64,000 bases of DNA, taken from Halosolutus gelatinilyticus (GTDB taxonomy: Archaea > Halobacteriota > Halobacteria > Halobacteriales > Natrialbaceae). Under the pieces are notes generated by a model. The model did no database searches and was not told the origin of the DNA. It was given only the letters and a program-made list of their open reading frames with translations. The stretch is taken from assembly GCF_023028105.1 (NCBI RefSeq), contig NZ_CP095494.1, positions 1 to 64,000 on the forward strand, in the 5' to 3' direction. Of the stretch, positions 8,658 to 16,560 are shown piece after piece. The translations under genes and the position numbers were made by a program. Every line of letters begins with the position of its first letter. Within the stretch, counting starts at the first letter, position 1.

Positions 8658-9230
8658 TCAGTCCTCGATCGTAGCAACGATATCGGCGAGTACGTTATCG
8701 ATCATCACCTTAAACTCCAATACTGATGACCACTCATATAGCCGATCGTTTTCATCGAGAGTGCTGAAAAGGGATGTAGTCTGCATCCAGCTATAGTTTT
8801 CATGCAAATGCGTGCCTGGATATGACCGTTTCATCATGAACGTTTTATTTTGATACTTTTCATACTCTCGAATAATTGCTTGCTCCCAAGTGACACCGCC
8901 CTCATCATCTTCGATAATGGGAACGATCGCGTCTGCATGGTCGGCAATCACTTTGAACTTACAGTGGCCACCGAGATGATCTTCAACGTTTTCTAAAAAT
9001 TGATCCATTCGAACGGCAGCGAGATCTGCACGCCCCCACTCGTGTGCTTGTTCTCTGAAGTCTGTGATTCTTTTTTCCCTTCGCCCGCGGTCATAATTAC
9101 CAAGAACGAATATGAGCCCATCATACTGGGGCCGGATTGAGTTGAGTTCAGAATCAAGCCGGTAGACATCTTGCCGCTCGCGAGGAGAAAGCCCCTCATC
9201 GCTCAACCACGAATGGTCAACCTCATTCAT
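8658..9230 (-). CDS. Hypothetical protein, possible nuclease-like or effector domain
   Basis: A 190-residue protein starting at the ATG at 9230 (MNEVDHSWLSDEGLSPRERQ). A longer frame reaching 9458 has poor protein character and is rejected. The sequence is rich in charged and aromatic residues (FVLGNYDRGRREKRITDF, then FLENVEDHLGGHCKFKV), with no transmembrane segment and one His-Cys pair. I do not recognise the family. It is divergent from the winged-helix gene at 9531 and more AT-rich than its neighbours, suggesting separate acquisition. Confidence 0.5.
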   Translation of the reverse strand: MNEVDHSWLSDEGLSPRERQDVYRLDSELNSIRPQYDGLIFVLGNYDRGRREKRITDFREQAHEWGRADLAAVRMDQFLENVEDHLGGHCKFKVIADHADAIVPIIEDDEGGVTWEQAIIREYEKYQNKTFMMKRSYPGTHLHENYSWMQTTSLFSTLDENDRLYEWSSVLEFKVMIDNVLADIVATIED

Positions 9231-9530
9231 TGTGTAACTATAGTGATTTAGTAGAACAAAAGCATTTCGACTGATGTGGTGTAGATCAATGTGGTTGCGA
9301 CCACAACGTTTTTCTTCACCGGTATTGTAGGACAAGACAGATATGCAAAACAGCAATCGTGGCTTGGCGAGAGTGGACCGACAACACGTGCGATCGAAGC
9401 CGGCTTTCAATTTGATTCGGTAGTGAAGGAAAAACAACCCCCTGATAGAATAATACAATCCAAATCGACTACGGAATCACACCAGCGATTACGCTGGGTT
9501 GGGATATCGGCGGTAACGTCGATACTTACG
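9231..9530. other. Divergent promoter region
   Basis: Three hundred bases between divergent genes, AT-richer than the flanks. It presumably carries both promoters; I could not settle on particular TATA boxes. The frame that continues the downstream gene back to 9291 has weak protein character. Confidence 0.35.
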
Positions 9531-10037
9531 ATGTACAAACAAAAGCGAAATACAGCAGAAAACAAAGCACCAGATCAGACTGAGTTCGACAGCGGTCCGA
9601 AAGGAGACCGTAGTACGGAGTTCGTGGCAGAGCGACGAGAACTACTGAACGTTATAACCCAGGAAACGAGATTTGAAATAATTCAAAATATCGTAGGTCA
9701 CCCGGATCAGTTACCGACCCTGAAAGAACTCGATTACTTCATTCCAGGGGTGTCGAAGAGCACGATTCGGAATCATCTCGACCAATTGCTTGAGAGCGGT
9801 GTCGTAGCACGCGTTGAGTTGCCTGAAGATGATCGCTCTCGTAGCTTGCCCCATGTCTTCTATGGGCTGACGAAAGAAGGTCGGGAGATTCTGGAGTCGG
9901 CAGACCTTCTCCGTGCTGAGAAGAGTCTACAGGAAACAACGATGAATACGCGACTCACTGAGGACGTGGAACGGTATTACAACGCCCCACGTCCGGATTG
10001 GGGGCCAGCCAACCCGTTGAATGTAGACGCTGAGTAG
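9531..10037 (+). CDS. Winged-helix transcriptional regulator
   Basis: A 168-residue protein from the ATG at 9531. A basic or polar N-terminal arm precedes a winged-helix domain: ERRELLNVITQETRFEIIQN, the recognition stretch VSKSTIRNHLDQLLESGVV, and the wing RSRSLPHVFYGLTKEGREIL. It resembles the ArsR-like haloarchaeal regulators. The C-terminal tail (YYNAPRPDWGPANP) may be a dimerisation or ligand segment. It converges with the orc1/cdc6 gene, whose stop lies about 50 bases downstream on the other strand. No operator is obvious. Confidence 0.65.
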   Translation: MYKQKRNTAENKAPDQTEFDSGPKGDRSTEFVAERRELLNVITQETRFEIIQNIVGHPDQLPTLKELDYFIPGVSKSTIRNHLDQLLESGVVARVELPEDDRSRSLPHVFYGLTKEGREILESADLLRAEKSLQETTMNTRLTEDVERYYNAPRPDWGPANPLNVDAE

Positions 10038-10089
10038 GTTGGTGGCTTCACGACCACAACCATTTTTTTGCGAACTGCAACTTGAGTTT

Positions 10090-11145
10090 TCACTCCACGA
10101 TCACCCGCGCCGCGTCGGTCAGGGCGTACTCCTGCGGGTTCCGATCGTCGAGTACGCGTACCAGATTGTACTGCTGGAACTTCTCGCCAAGCCACCCACG
10201 GACGGCCCGATCGCCAAACGGATCGTCGACCTTGGATGCGTAGGCGTCGTAGATCGTGGTGCTCGTCGCGGGGCCGATCTCCAACAGCACCTCAAGGACG
10301 ACGCGCTGATCGCTCGTCAACGAGGAAATCCGCGCGCGAGCGATATCCTCGCCTGCTGAGACCACCGCGTCGCCGATCACGGCGTCCGTGACGACGTCGG
10401 CCCTGCCAGTCGCAACCGTATCCAACGCGTTCCGGAGGATGGCTATCGCTTTTCGCGCGTCGCGTTCGGCGGCGTCGGCGATCGCTTCCAACGCAGCCCC
10501 CGAGACGATCTCTGATCGGACGCCGGCCGCCTGAATCCGATCTTCGAGAATCGCGACCAGCTCGTGATCGTGGTAGGGTTCGAACTCGACGCGGGTCGCC
10601 GTCCCGAGTCGGGAATACACCCGCGGCTCGAGGTCGCCAAACACCTGATGGGGGTTGTTCGCCGCGAGCACGAGTCGGACGTCACCGATCTCGTACAGAT
10701 CGCGCAGTACGAGTTCGTCGGTGAGTTTGTCCGCCTCGTCGAGAAAAATGATCGTCGGTTCGTCGATCGCGTCCTTGATTCGATACAGCAGCTCATCTAC
10801 CGCGGTCGAATCGCGCCGGGTCGTGGTCGTGCCGACAAGTTGCTCGAGGATCGTATAGAGCACGCGCGAAGGTTTGTGGTCGGTCCAGCAGTCGGCCGTG
10901 ACGGTCGTCACGCCATCAAACTCGGCGTCAACTTCGTTCAGGACGGCAGTCGTCGTGCAGGTTTTTCCCGTGCCCGGTGGACCGTGTACGAGTGCTGCTT
11001 TCGAAATACCGCCGGCGATATAGGGCGAGAGAAGCGAGGCGAGGTGATTCATCTCATCGTCGCGGTGACGGATCGTCTCCGGTGCGTGATCGTCGCGGAG
11101 AGGCGCGCGATCGCGGAGAATATCCTGGCCTGGATGTGGAAACAT
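10090..11145 (-). CDS. Orc1/Cdc6-type replication initiator
   Basis: A 351-residue AAA+ protein, within the usual length for archaeal Orc1/Cdc6. The P-loop GPPGTGKT lies at residues 55-62, Walker B is TIIFLDEAD, a sensor-1 region follows (VRLVLAANNP), then the sensor-2 or lid region (ERDARKAIAIL). A C-terminal winged helix (about 270-350) would bind origin repeats. It recognises origin DNA and loads MCM. I choose the ATG at 11145 because the upstream extension overlaps the promoter of the second padR gene. Haloarchaea have many such genes, often one per replicon, so it may mark a plasmid-type origin, but I find no clear origin repeats beside it. It lies between the two padR copies. Confidence 0.9.
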   Translation of the reverse strand: MFPHPGQDILRDRAPLRDDHAPETIRHRDDEMNHLASLLSPYIAGGISKAALVHGPPGTGKTCTTTAVLNEVDAEFDGVTTVTADCWTDHKPSRVLYTILEQLVGTTTTRRDSTAVDELLYRIKDAIDEPTIIFLDEADKLTDELVLRDLYEIGDVRLVLAANNPHQVFGDLEPRVYSRLGTATRVEFEPYHDHELVAILEDRIQAAGVRSEIVSGAALEAIADAAERDARKAIAILRNALDTVATGRADVVTDAVIGDAVVSAGEDIARARISSLTSDQRVVLEVLLEIGPATSTTIYDAYASKVDDPFGDRAVRGWLGEKFQQYNLVRVLDDRNPQEYALTDAARVIVE

Positions 11146-11281
11146 ACTGTCCTGTTCGAATGCGTGTTTCTTAAACTGAGTGGCGATTTCCGAGAGGGCG
11201 GTGGTGCTGATATTGCCCGCGTGTGGCGGACGTCCTCTCGATCGGCACGACAGCGAGTAGCGATCGGTCGTATTGCTCTCC

Positions 11282-11310
11282 GACAGGTATACCATATTTC
11301 CGTACCTATC
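11282..11310 (+). promoter_or_regulatory. Inverted-repeat operator of padR copy 2
   Basis: GACAGGTAT, 11 bases, then GTACCTATC: a 7-of-9 inverted repeat in the same position relative to its gene as the operator at 8260-8288. The right half and the sequence up to the start codon are unchanged between copies; the left half has one difference. Confidence 0.55.
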
Positions 11311-11321
11311 TGAACCCAGAT

Positions 11322-11615
11322 ATGCATGACCTCACTGGCTTCCAGCGAGACCTCCTGTACGTCGCCGCTGGCCTCGACGAACCAAACGGCCTCGCAATCA
11401 AGGACGAGCTCGAACAGTACTACGAGAAAGAGATCCACCACGGGCGGCTGTATCCGAACCTCGATACGATTGTCGACAAGGGACTCGTCGAAAAAGGGGA
11501 AATCGATCGGCGGACCAACTTCTACAGTGTGACACGTCGAGGACGCCGCGAGATCGAGGCGCGCCGCGAGTGGGAAGATCAGTACGTCGATGAACTACTG
11601 ACCGAATCAGAATAG
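11322..11615 (+). CDS. PadR-family transcriptional regulator, copy 2
   Basis: A 97-residue PadR protein nearly identical to the one at 8300-8593; visible changes include VIAG to VAAG, EPHG to EPNG and the last residue A to E. The signature segment KDELEQYYEKEIHHGRLYPN is intact. Conservation of the promoter-operator region as well as the gene points to a segmental duplication that includes regulatory DNA. It is transcribed divergently from orc1/cdc6, with about 175 bases between start codons, so this PadR could also control the initiator gene. That is inferred. Confidence 0.85.
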   Translation: MHDLTGFQRDLLYVAAGLDEPNGLAIKDELEQYYEKEIHHGRLYPNLDTIVDKGLVEKGEIDRRTNFYSVTRRGRREIEARREWEDQYVDELLTESE

Positions 11616-11745
11616 CGATCGGCGCGCTCGTCCACGAACGGTGGGCTTTTTCTATCACGCATCCGATCAGTGATTTGTGGTGTTCAACCACTCACGCAAG
11701 GTCGAATTGCGTGACTAAATAAGAAAGTCGACAGGAGGTGACATC

Positions 11746-11877
11746 GTGCCTCCAAAAGTTCGCGCGGCCTTGATTGCGGCAGGAGCGACCCTGTGGGCGC
11801 AGGGGATTCCATATGGAATCGTGTTCATTGCCGTTGGCGCAGCCGCACCATCCGACGAATCGGTGAACGACCGATAA
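11746..11877 (+). CDS. 43-residue hydrophobic peptide
   Basis: A short open frame with a GTG start at 11746, directly preceded by a strong Shine-Dalgarno sequence AGGAGGTG (11733-11740). It encodes a basic N-terminus (MPPKVR), one hydrophobic stretch containing ALIAAGATLWAQGIPYG and GIVFIAVGAAA, and an acidic tail, so it is probably a single-span membrane peptide. Strong ribosome binding sites are uncommon in haloarchaea, which makes translation here more credible. Function unknown. Confidence 0.5.
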   Translation: MPPKVRAALIAAGATLWAQGIPYGIVFIAVGAAAPSDESVNDR

Positions 11878-12306
11878 GTCTGGCCGTCACACCGGCCAGC
11901 GTATCGCCTTTTTCTTTGATTCGGCGGTGTAGGCAGGCTTGGTATTGGCGGGTGGCCTACACGTAGTGTTTGTACTGCAATGCCCAAAAGTGTTGTTATG
12001 CAACACAGTCCTGAATGTTCGAATATGGTATTATTTAGAAATGTAAATTCTTGTTGCGAGGGATAGACGGTGTCTGGCCCGTCTATTAGAGTCTGTACCG
12101 TGGGATTCACAGACCGATCAACCGATCGAGCGGCCGCTCTTGCGCGCGTATCGACTGTGCTGACCGATCAGCGTTGTGGGTCTGAAAATCATACTTTGTA
12201 TCTGGTATATTGGTCCAAAAACTGGGCACCAATAGCAGTATTAAACTATATCGAATTTCTGGTAAGAACACCAATTTTTATGGTCACGGAGCGCTAGGAT
12301 ACGCAT
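11878..12306. other. Intergenic, AT-rich toward the right
   Basis: About 430 bases with no supportable gene; a minus-strand frame at 11715-12110 runs antisense to the small hydrophobic peptide gene and looks accidental. The right part (12175-12285) is AT-rich, with TTATGG and TATATT stretches that may form the promoter for the structured leader and the gene at 12386. Confidence 0.4.
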
Positions 12307-12366
12307 AGCTCAGAGGGGTGTCGTTTCACAGAACGGCCGCGTGCTGGAACACGCGACCCCTGAGCT
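12307..12366 (+). ncRNA. Stem-loop leader element
   Basis: AGCTCAGAGGGGT (12307-12319) pairs with ACCCCTGAGCT (12356-12366, starting in the flank of the inner hairpin), with one bulged A. Inside lies a perfect hairpin, CGCGTG / loop CTGGAA / CACGCG (12338-12355). It ends 19 bases before the ATG at 12386, whose own ribosome site is TTAGGA. Likely a 5'-UTR regulatory structure or small structured RNA. No known riboswitch consensus is recognised. Confidence 0.45.
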
Positions 12367-12385
12367 TCCGAGGTATTAGGAAGCC

Positions 12386-12886
12386 ATGAGTCAATCTGAG
12401 ACCCGATCTCAAAAGCGTACCGACGACCAACCGATTCGCCACGATCGATCGTATCATACGGTCCCGGCCGACTGGATGCGTCTCGGTCGCGACGAACACG
12501 TTCTCGACGATCGCCGCCGCTTCTACGCGAGCAAAGTCTGCTACGAGTACACGATCGAATACGACAGCGCCGCGGCCGGCGGCCTCATCGAGCGTCACCG
12601 GCTGTACGTCGCCTACGTCTGCCCCGGGACCGGTGAAGCCGTCGAGCGCATCTACCGTGCGGCCGCGATCGAGACCGACACCGACGCGATCGAGGTCGCG
12701 ACGTCGGCCGCCGATGGCGAGATCGGCCCCGACGGCTGGGGGACGATCGAGTACGAGGCAATCTGCCCGACCGGTGGCGTGGCCGTGCTCCCGAAGTGCG
12801 TCCACCAGGGCGAACCGTTGAACTTCCGCGCGTCCGTGGCGCCGCACCCGGACGAACCCCGGATCGGAGAGAACCGGGACCGATGA
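12386..12886 (+). CDS. Hypothetical protein, first gene of a two-gene unit
   Basis: A 166-residue soluble protein. It has a beta-rich middle (SKVCYEYTIEYDSAAAGG, then HRLYVAYVCPGTGEAVERIY) with several Cys residues (VCYE, VCPG, ICPT, KCVH) that could bind metal, though the spacing is irregular. No known family is recognised. Its stop overlaps the ATG of the four-cysteine gene at 12883 by four bases, so the two were translated together. The stem-loop leader lies immediately upstream. The second copy of the four-cysteine gene, after the CRISPR array, lacks this partner. Confidence 0.55.
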   Translation: MSQSETRSQKRTDDQPIRHDRSYHTVPADWMRLGRDEHVLDDRRRFYASKVCYEYTIEYDSAAAGGLIERHRLYVAYVCPGTGEAVERIYRAAAIETDTDAIEVATSAADGEIGPDGWGTIEYEAICPTGGVAVLPKCVHQGEPLNFRASVAPHPDEPRIGENRDR

Positions 12887-13190
12887 CGATCGCGCTCGAG
12901 GACGCGCTCATCAGCGGGATTCCAATCGGTCCCGGTCAGCGTGCACGTTGCGATCGCTGTGGTACCTGCCCGCGACCGAACCATCGCGTCGAAGTCCTGG
13001 TGCTGATCGACGCGACCGAGGTCGACGTCGTCACGATTCGGTGCCGATCATGTCACGAGGTGAGCTCGCGCCGGAGACGGATCGGCCCTGCTGGCTCGCC
13101 CGCGGGACGATCGTGGCCTCGGTGGATGTCGCTGGCCGATCGCGGTTGATTCTAAGTGGTGCGTCAGTGATCGATCGGGCTGACAGATAA
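12883..13190 (+). pseudogene. Four-cysteine small protein, frameshifted copy 1
   Basis: The frame starting at 12883 reads ALEDALISGIPIGPG, then CDRCGTCPRPNHRVEVLVL and RCRSCH. After that it loses similarity to the intact copy at 26968-27276. One base is missing near 13060: the next frame resumes with RGELAPETDRPCWLARGTI and ends SGASVIDRADR at the TAA at 13188-13190, matching copy 2. This is therefore a one-base-deletion pseudogene unless the protein is translated by frameshifting. The two Cys-x2-Cys pairs suggest a small zinc-binding protein. It lies just upstream of the cas operon, while the intact copy lies just downstream of the array. Confidence 0.7.
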
Positions 13191-13518
13191 GGGCCGATCA
13201 GCTACTCGGTTTGTGCGATCGCGAAAGAAAGGGGTAGTCGATCCTGAGTCTGGCTCTCTAGCACCACGCCGCTGTGATCGGCTGACGGCCGTCGCACTGG
13301 ATTTAAGCAAGACTCTCGTATGATCGAAGCGTGCTAACCGGCGTCAGCACGCAGTTTCAGCTAAGATCCACGAAGGGGTTGAAGCAACAATCAGACAGCA
13401 GCGTGCTCGTCCCGATCGCGTTTGAGCACTGTGACTGGGTCGTTAAGTATATGTCATAAGCGTATAATTAACGGATCGTGCCGACACACATCAGCATTCA
13501 AGACAGTGGTGGCAGACG
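13191..13518. promoter_or_regulatory. cas operon upstream region and promoter
   Basis: About 328 bases between the frameshifted gene and cas6. A TATA-like box TATAATTAA (13463-13471) lies roughly 50 bases before the cas6 ATG and is followed by CGGATCGTG. The same 18-base string, with one change, occurs at 27941-27958 beyond the array. No gene is seen in the remainder. Confidence 0.5.
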
Positions 13519-14346
13519 ATGAGATTGCTGACGCGGTTGCAGGCGCGTGCAGACTCTTCCTACGATAATGCCTACCATCACAAGCTCAGGGGGCGGATGT
13601 GGGGGGCTCTTGGGGATACACCATTTGACGACCGTCATGACGAAGGACAACCATCCGGACTGTGTTTCTCGAACCCATTTCCTCCTCGAGATATGCGAGA
13701 AGAAGATGAACGGACATTGCTTGTCGCATCCCCAGAACGGAGGTTACTCGGAGTCATAGCTGAAAATCTGGACGAACAGCGCGAACTAAATATCGGCGAA
13801 ATGCCCTTCGAGGTAACGGATATATCGCTACTGGCACCAGACGTTGGAGAACCAGGGACACGGGGCGTCCTTGAGACCGGTACTGGCGTCCTCGTTCGGA
13901 TCCCTCCCTGGAAGTGCGAGGAGTACGGGATCGAAACCGACGGCGAGAACCCAACGTTCTGGGAACCCGAACATACCCTTGAGCCGCTGAAGACGCAACT
14001 TGAGAACAACCTGGACCAGAAACACGATCTGTTCTGTCCGGACGATCTTCCGGGACCAAGCGATCGGCCCGAGGAATTGTTCGACAGCTACGAACTCATC
14101 AAAACCTTTGCGCTACCGGTGACGGTTACGCAGGGTGTCGAGATGACCTATATCCTGAGCAAGTGGCGGTTCGGATACGAAGTTCAGGATGACCACCACC
14201 GTCGACATCTCAACCTCGCACTTGATTCCGGCATCGGCGAGCGTAATACCCTCGGATTCGGCTTCCTCAACATCGATGAGGATTCGGTGGTTCCCGCCGG
14301 AGAGGCTGCACTCGAGACGAGCGATCGGCAAGGGAAAGCGGAATGA
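13519..14346 (+). CDS. cas6: Cas6 crRNA-processing endoribonuclease (type I-B)
   Basis: A 275-residue protein, the usual length for haloarchaeal Cas6. It cuts the CRISPR transcript inside each repeat, leaving the 8-base 5' handle. A His pair near the N-terminus (YHHKLRGRMW, about residues 20-29) is positioned like the catalytic His of this family. The glycine-rich loop typical of the RAMP C-terminal domain reads GIGERNTLGFGF at about residues 240-252. It is the first gene of the cas operon, and its stop overlaps the cas8b ATG by four bases. Confidence 0.9.
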   Translation: MRLLTRLQARADSSYDNAYHHKLRGRMWGALGDTPFDDRHDEGQPSGLCFSNPFPPRDMREEDERTLLVASPERRLLGVIAENLDEQRELNIGEMPFEVTDISLLAPDVGEPGTRGVLETGTGVLVRIPPWKCEEYGIETDGENPTFWEPEHTLEPLKTQLENNLDQKHDLFCPDDLPGPSDRPEELFDSYELIKTFALPVTVTQGVEMTYILSKWRFGYEVQDDHHRRHLNLALDSGIGERNTLGFGFLNIDEDSVVPAGEAALETSDRQGKAE

Positions 14347-16523
14347 GCGGACTCGATGCGGAGACGCTTGAGCAGTATCGTCCGCCGGGCCTGATCACGT
14401 CACTCCGGCGAGTTCAGGCGCTCTACGGAGCACTAGCTGAGGCTGCGGACGGGGACACAGTTGGCGGCAAGATGGGCGAGGAGTTCGGGCTCTACTACAC
14501 GCCAGGCGAACTCGAGGGGTTCACGACGAACGACCCCGGCGAGAAGCAGCGCTACCTGATCAGCGTCGATGTCGACATGACGAGCGATACGATTACAGTT
14601 GATGATATTGATATCACTGTAGATTTCCTTACGCCAGAAAAGGTAGATCAGTTAGGATACGCATATTATCGCTGGAAAGGACCAGACAACGGTATTACAT
14701 GGAGGGGGGCTAAAGGAGGATCTGATGCCCAACAAACTGCTGGTTACTGTATCAGCTGTTTAAACCAATGGACGGACGGAACTGGAAGTGAACCAGCAGT
14801 TGGTGCTATTGCAGAAAATCACCCCGATGGTTGGGTGATTAAAATCCTGCAGGAATTAGGTGGGGATAACGACGTACAAGACCACATTCGAAAATTAGTC
14901 GAAGAACGCTACACTGACGAAGAACGAGTTGTCGTTACTGTTCGACTTAAGATCGATCCAGAAGAATTAGAGAACGAACCGGATGGGAATGAACCAGAGT
15001 GGTTCTATCCAGCAGACGTACACGTTCTCAATGCCGGGATGAAGGCTAGGAAGGATTCAAAGTTAGCGAACAAGAATTTGCCAGATGGCGTATTCTCCCG
15101 CGGAGAGAGTGCATGCATGGTGACCGGTGATCGGCAGAAGGTATTCGGAACCACCGAAGATCCCCTCGAATTGTTTACCATTCAACACGCCGAGAAGTTC
15201 GACGACATACAGCGAAAAGAATCATGGCGAGATCACCCGGTATCATCGAACGCCGCACTTCTAATCCAATCCGGTGCATCCCTCATCGATGCCTGCCGGA
15301 CTACCCGCAATGGGCTCAGAGTCTACACCCTGCCGTACTTCCTCGAGATGGATGACCGGAAAGCGGATGCGCTGTACAATGCTATCGACAGCCTAGAAGC
15401 ATCCGAATTCGAGGAATCTGACCGTCACCAGATGTACCAACTCGAGTGGAGCGTAGAGATGGCTGGCGATCCGGAACTGGCGGAGCAGCTCCGGTTTTAC
15501 GTGATCTCGTTGCGAAACGACAGCGGCGACATCAACGTCCTCCACGAGGTGCCGGACGTCTCGCTGTACTGGCCCAAGCGGATCGGGGAGGCACACGAAA
15601 CAGTTCTCCACGACACGAACGCGTTCGGAACGAACGGGCTCGGCGGCCTCGAGTTCGTGGAGAACTGGCAGCCGATCACTGAGGGGACGGGCGCGACCGA
15701 CGTGGTCAACGCTATTGTCAGTGGTCGATACGCCTGGGGAACAATGCCCAAGATGGCAGGCGACGACGGCGCGATGGCCGACGACATGGCTGAGTGGCTT
15801 ACCTACGCCCTGTTGACGGGCGAATCGGTTCCAGTCGAACGACTACTCAAGGCCTACGTTGACCGAATTGAGCAGGAGTACGAGCAGGACGACCGTCGGC
15901 TTCCGACAAAACAGATCAAAACACAGTTCGCGCAACTCGAGGCGTTAGCCCAAGCTGGGCTACTCGATGGCAGCTCCGAGTATGGCGATCTCGAAACACC
16001 ATCCAACGCAATGACAGACAAGATACCAACGAGAGACGACATCGCCGAGAACGGCGACCCGACACGCATCGACGTGAGAAGATACCGACTCGAGAACTTT
16101 ATTGAGGGCCGTGATTCGCTCGCGGCAAATCCAGACCGACAGAGCGCGTTCCTGATTGGTGTACTCGTCGGAATGGTGAGCCACCATCAGACGAACACGC
16201 GAAACATGAATCGGACAGTGGTCGATCAGTACCCGCCCGACCGGATAACACTCGACAAGCTCGTCACCGTCTGGCCCGACCTCGTTCATAAGAGCAAAGT
16301 GTACGCCAAGGACGTCGACTGGGCCACCGAGACGCTCTTCCCGGAGGTATTAGATCGAGAGACTGACGTCCTCTTACATCCAGACGACTGGGACCTCTCC
16401 CTGCGAGACGTCCGGTTCTTCTACGCGCTCGGGATCACCTACGGCCAGCGTGCCGATGCCCGGGCGTACGAACTCGGAGAGGCGATCGATGCGACCGATC
16501 CGAAACCGGCCGATGCCGCATAG
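14343..16523 (+). CDS. cas8b: Cas8b large subunit of Cascade
   Basis: A 726-residue protein between cas6 and cas7, the position and size of Cas8b (Csh1-type) in haloarchaeal I-B systems. As the large subunit it recognises the PAM and helps recruit Cas3. Candidate metal-binding residues appear in GYCISCLNQWTDG (about residue 138) and ESACMVTGDRQ (about residue 257). The C-terminal helical part (about 570-715) may correspond to the fused small-subunit region. From about 14590 to 15200 the codon use is clearly more AT-rich than on either side, which suggests that an internal segment was replaced by recombination. No frameshift is seen. Confidence 0.85.
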   Translation: MSGLDAETLEQYRPPGLITSLRRVQALYGALAEAADGDTVGGKMGEEFGLYYTPGELEGFTTNDPGEKQRYLISVDVDMTSDTITVDDIDITVDFLTPEKVDQLGYAYYRWKGPDNGITWRGAKGGSDAQQTAGYCISCLNQWTDGTGSEPAVGAIAENHPDGWVIKILQELGGDNDVQDHIRKLVEERYTDEERVVVTVRLKIDPEELENEPDGNEPEWFYPADVHVLNAGMKARKDSKLANKNLPDGVFSRGESACMVTGDRQKVFGTTEDPLELFTIQHAEKFDDIQRKESWRDHPVSSNAALLIQSGASLIDACRTTRNGLRVYTLPYFLEMDDRKADALYNAIDSLEASEFEESDRHQMYQLEWSVEMAGDPELAEQLRFYVISLRNDSGDINVLHEVPDVSLYWPKRIGEAHETVLHDTNAFGTNGLGGLEFVENWQPITEGTGATDVVNAIVSGRYAWGTMPKMAGDDGAMADDMAEWLTYALLTGESVPVERLLKAYVDRIEQEYEQDDRRLPTKQIKTQFAQLEALAQAGLLDGSSEYGDLETPSNAMTDKIPTRDDIAENGDPTRIDVRRYRLENFIEGRDSLAANPDRQSAFLIGVLVGMVSHHQTNTRNMNRTVVDQYPPDRITLDKLVTVWPDLVHKSKVYAKDVDWATETLFPEVLDRETDVLLHPDDWDLSLRDVRFFYALGITYGQRADARAYELGEAIDATDPKPADAA

Positions 16524-16560
16524 AACGCTAAACGACTACCAGCCGACCACCGATCAACCC

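Noticed and set aside
9291-9530. Extended N-terminus of the regulator at 9531
   Set aside because: The added residues have low protein character and would overlap the divergent promoter region.
11715-12110. A 131-residue minus-strand frame
   Set aside because: Antisense to the 43-residue peptide with a strong ribosome site, Pro/Thr-rich without a recognisable domain.
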